A stretch of 64,000 bases of DNA from Pseudomonadales bacterium (lineage in GTDB: Bacteria; Pseudomonadota; Gammaproteobacteria; Pseudomonadales; Azotimanducaceae). Where the stretch lies: the NCBI GenBank assembly GCA_029251375.1, contig JAQXDL010000044.1:62001-126000 (forward strand). The letters are read 5' to 3'. The position numbers and the translations under genes are program-made. The notes below the pieces were generated by a model, which ran no database searches, had not been told where the DNA came from, and saw only the letters and a list, made by a program, of their open reading frames with translations. Shown here one piece after another: positions 61,742 through 64,000 of the stretch (positions within the stretch are counted from its first letter, which is position 1; every line of letters begins with the position of its first letter).

Positions 61742-62227
61742 ATGGCATCAGCCCTTTCCAGTGTAGAAAAGGATTACGAAGCCGTCAAAGCGCTGGTCTT
61801 TAGAGCCTTGGTTGTTATTCGTTCTGATCATTTTGACGACTATTTCGATTTTTTCAGCGCTGATGCAATCTGGATGATGCCTTCCAGCAACGAGGATGTC
61901 TCACTCGAAGAAGCAAAGGGCTTCTACGGCTTTACTCGCAATTTTTGGTTTGATCAGCAAACAGATATTGAAGAGCTTGTGGTTTCCGAGGACATGGCTT
62001 TTGTGCGGGTAAGTTTCGATGGATATCTGCGTTCTAAAAAAGATGCTTCTGTGGCGCCGCTTCGATCTGTCAGTCGTCATATTTGGATATTGCGCCGGCA
62101 GGTCGATAGCAAATGGTTGATCACCCGTGACATCTGGAATAACCCCAAGACTGCGAGCCAGTCTGATTCCGCTAGCAACGCCACTGCACAAAGAAGCTTC
62201 GTCAGTAAACCGCGGCGCGCTAAATAA
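61742..62227 (+). CDS. SnoaL-like / NTF2-fold protein
   Basis: A 161-residue protein of the SnoaL/NTF2 cone fold: helix VKALVFRALVVIRSDHFDDYFDFF, FSADAIWMMP strand, FVRVSFDGYLRSKK and RHIWILRRQVDSKWLITRDIW. The C-terminal tail is disordered and basic. Members bind hydrophobic small molecules or act as isomerases and hydrolases; no catalytic residues are obvious. ATG with AAGGA 9 nt upstream. An 8-bp inverted repeat overlaps its end. Confidence 0.8.
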   Translation: MASALSSVEKDYEAVKALVFRALVVIRSDHFDDYFDFFSADAIWMMPSSNEDVSLEEAKGFYGFTRNFWFDQQTDIEELVVSEDMAFVRVSFDGYLRSKKDASVAPLRSVSRHIWILRRQVDSKWLITRDIWNNPKTASQSDSASNATAQRSFVSKPRRAK

Positions 62228-62256
62228 CGCTGTAACTCAGGTTTGGAGTAGCGCGC
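62215..62256. terminator. GCGCGCTA inverted repeat at the SnoaL-like stop
   Basis: GCGCGCTA (62215-62222) pairs with TAGCGCGC (62249-62256), loop 26 nt, over the end of the SnoaL-like gene and just before the convergent MFS stop (62259). No T-tract. Confidence 0.4.
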
Positions 62257-62258
62257 GA

Positions 62259-63509
62259 TTAATGGCTGATGTCGGAGCGACCACTTAGATTGACGAGTTC
62301 CTTTTGCCCTAAGGCAATTCCCGTAAGAATGCATAAATAGATGGCGACGCCAATAGCGATCGCGGTAGGCACACTTGTCAGTGATGCTAGCAGCCCTGCA
62401 AACAAGCCGCCGAGAGGCATCAGACTGTATGTGATGCCATGTAAACCCATGACCCGTCCTCGCAGATCATCCGGCACCTTTAGTTGCATGACCGTCATAG
62501 AAGTGATCATAAACATCGAACTGAACATTGACGTAAGGGCCACGGCGATGAGCGCTAAGAGGAAAGCGACCGGCATGATATCTGCGAGTGCAACGATAAG
62601 CATGAACACGAGAAGACTTAAAGCGGCGCAGGCGGCGGTAGAAAATATAACGCGACCTAAGTGTTTCGATTCCTGCGCAGAGCCAATAAGCAACGTACCT
62701 ATGATTGAGCCAACCCCGGTTGCAGACAATAACCAACCGTAACCTTGCTCGCTTGTGCCCATCAAGTCGGCGAGGGCAGGCATGAGTTGTATATGAGTCA
62801 TGCAAAAAAACATGCTCAGATACGAAAGTGAAATAAAAGTCAGGAACAGGCGCTCCGTGACGATGTAATTCAGACCTTCGGCGATTTGTCGCAAAGTAGA
62901 ATGGTCAGGCTTTTTGCCAGGTAAACTAATTTTAAGTCCAGCGACGACGAGAAACATCGCGACGTATCCCACTGCACAAAACACAAAGGCGAGCCAAGTA
63001 TCAGTGAATGCCAGCAGAACTCCGCCCAGAGCTGGCATCACCATCCGGCTGCTTTGCCAAATAATAGAATTCAAAGCAACAGCGCTGAGCATGTCTTCAC
63101 GTTCAATGAGTTTAGGGAAGGTCGATTGCCGCGTTGGCCAATCAAAACCCGAGATAAACGAAACAATTGCTGCGATTAAGATGACATGCCATTGCAACAC
63201 CACATTTGTGTAATCTAGAAAAGCAAGCATCATCATCATTAATGCAACTAACATGGACGTGGTCATCAACACATATTTTTTGTTAAAACGATCCGCGACC
63301 GCGCCGCCAAACATGGTCATCAGTATTGCCGGTATAGCTGTTGCAGCGCCAAGGTAGCCCAGCACGACAGCCGATTGGGTTAGTTCATACAGTAGCCATC
63401 CCTGCGCCATTGTCTGTAGTTGTATTGCGCCAACCGACGCAAACGAACCCGTCCAGTATCGAAAGTAATTTGGATGCCTTAAGGCGCTGAGTCTACCTGT
63501 AAACTGAAT
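62259..63509 (-). CDS. MFS exporter (MFS_3, EntS-like), apparent ATT start
   Basis: A transporter with 10-12 hydrophobic segments of the MFS_3/EntS branch, exporting small lipophilic molecules. The first ordinary start (ATG 63410) begins inside helix 1. Upstream in frame the sequence reads FTGRLSALRHPNYFRYWTGS, the standard N-terminus of the family, and there is no ATG, GTG, TTG or CTG before an in-frame TGA. An ATT at 63507-63509 lies 7 nt behind GGAGGAG, so I take it as start (416 residues). It follows the small basic-tailed gene by 71 nt. Confidence 0.82.
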   Translation of the reverse strand: MQFTGRLSALRHPNYFRYWTGSFASVGAIQLQTMAQGWLLYELTQSAVVLGYLGAATAIPAILMTMFGGAVADRFNKKYVLMTTSMLVALMMMMLAFLDYTNVVLQWHVILIAAIVSFISGFDWPTRQSTFPKLIEREDMLSAVALNSIIWQSSRMVMPALGGVLLAFTDTWLAFVFCAVGYVAMFLVVAGLKISLPGKKPDHSTLRQIAEGLNYIVTERLFLTFISLSYLSMFFCMTHIQLMPALADLMGTSEQGYGWLLSATGVGSIIGTLLIGSAQESKHLGRVIFSTAACAALSLLVFMLIVALADIMPVAFLLALIAVALTSMFSSMFMITSMTVMQLKVPDDLRGRVMGLHGITYSLMPLGGLFAGLLASLTSVPTAIAIGVAIYLCILTGIALGQKELVNLSGRSDISH

Positions 63510-63580
63510 AACGGTTCTCCTCCATCAAGCCCGCATAGTACACGGAAAAATTAGGGTGGAAATCGTTAGCGACTGTAGCT

Positions 63581-63976
63581 CTATGTGGAGCTTGCAAGGA
63601 TATCGGTTTTGCGTCTGGCAGTAAGTCGTCGATCAGGAACGATTGCACCGGCTCTAGGGCCGCGACGAAATCGAATCCGCCGCTCACCGCCACTGCGACG
63701 ATTAACAAAGTCGGGGTCTGAGGTTAGGTCATCGGCATCGGGCATTGGCTCGATACTGCATTCGCAGCCTGCTTCAGCGATTTTTATGGCGAAAGACATT
63801 GCGGTTGACTCAGTTATGTTCGATTTTATGATGACTTCGTTGCCGCGGAAAAGGTGCTCGAGTTTCTTCGGTGAAACCTTGAAAACTTTTTGAAACTGTT
63901 GTTTGGTCGTTGACAGATCGAACTCGCCGGTGAGCGTTCCGGTAAAGGTAATTTGAAATAGCGGCCCTTCTGTCAT
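63581..63976 (-). CDS. Protein with ribosomal-L7/L12-like domain and basic RR/DRR tail
   Basis: A 131-residue protein. The first part (FQITFTGTLTGEFDLSTTKQ, VFKVSPKKLEHLFRGNEVIIK, AMSFAIKIAEAGCECSI) matches a small domain common in proteobacterial proteins of the type LxFxGxLxxG...LFxGxxVxIK...AG. The C-terminus is a basic tail with RR and DRR motifs (RRSGGERRIRFRRG, PDRRLTARRK), seen also in some c-di-GMP-related proteins. Function unknown. ATG at 63976, near the right edge. Upstream of the MFS exporter on the same strand. Confidence 0.72.
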   Translation of the reverse strand: MTEGPLFQITFTGTLTGEFDLSTTKQQFQKVFKVSPKKLEHLFRGNEVIIKSNITESTAMSFAIKIAEAGCECSIEPMPDADDLTSDPDFVNRRSGGERRIRFRRGPRAGAIVPDRRLTARRKTDILASST

Positions 63977-64000
63977 TTCTTCAAAACTTCCTTAATAGTC

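Noticed and set aside
63493-63708. 71-codon minus-strand frame overlapping the start of the MFS exporter and the basic-tailed gene
   Set aside because: It overlaps two better supported frames on the same strand and its sequence matches no family.

Overview
The window is 64 kb of chromosome-like bacterial DNA of roughly even GC, with about 60 protein genes on both strands. I see no rRNA, tRNA, CRISPR array, insertion sequence or phage gene. Families such as an EfpL-type elongation factor paralogue, DUF3820, DUF1631, CysZ, DUF454, MarC and an RND pump, together with many acyl-CoA and dioxygenase genes, point to a free-living, probably marine gammaproteobacterium with an oxidative, catabolically versatile lifestyle. 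That placement is inference from gene content.

Layout. 1-3 kb: end of a flavin monooxygenase/acyl-CoA dehydrogenase gene, a nitroreductase and a carotenoid-cleavage-type oxygenase. 3-7.8 kb: a hydrolase with a cysteine nucleophile, a stand-alone cis-prenyltransferase, a decayed FHA-GGDEF gene, a membrane protein, a CDP-alcohol phosphatidyltransferase and an NAD-binding protein. 8-12 kb: a serine hydrolase, an SDR, a GPH-type transporter and MarC. 12.6-17 kb: RND adaptor and pump. 17-22 kb: a NUDT19-like NUDIX gene with a GFA protein, then amidase, cyclophilin and a PafA-like phosphatase. 23-28.4 kb: thiolase, carboxylesterase and a two-subunit molybdenum hydroxylase in one tight operon. 28-43 kb: SDR, CysZ, a broken gene, an isocitrate/isopropylmalate-type dehydrogenase, two TauD-like dioxygenases, amidohydrolase, CoA transferase, cupin, TPR-TonB protein, zinc alcohol dehydrogenase, nitronate monooxygenase, LLM flavoprotein and a second GPH transporter. 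43-49 kb: a secreted protein, a VOC protein, a second CoA transferase, a coiled-coil protein with 12-bp repeats, DUF1631 and DUF454. 49-64 kb: esterase, epoxide-hydrolase-like protein, EfpL, a PLP lyase with a cyclase-family protein, a membrane protein with a serine hydrolase, crotonase, aldolase, a D-hydroxyacyl-CoA-type SDR, MBL hydrolase, GST and an MFS exporter.

Together the genes look like a collection of short catabolic operons (uptake by GPH/MFS carriers, opening by oxygenases or hydrolases, CoA activation by CaiB-type transferases, beta-oxidation-like steps by SDR, crotonase and thiolase) rather than one pathway. No DNA-binding transcription factor was recognised in the whole window.

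The most unusual signals are: three unrelated genes whose complete N-termini are only reached through an ATT or ATC start with a Shine-Dalgarno at 7-8 nt; a perfect 41-bp palindrome in a divergent promoter region; a hierarchical pentamer repeat just before a GST gene; hairpins placed at the stop codons of convergent gene pairs; two pseudogenes; and several enzymes that keep their fold but have lost the textbook catalytic residues.
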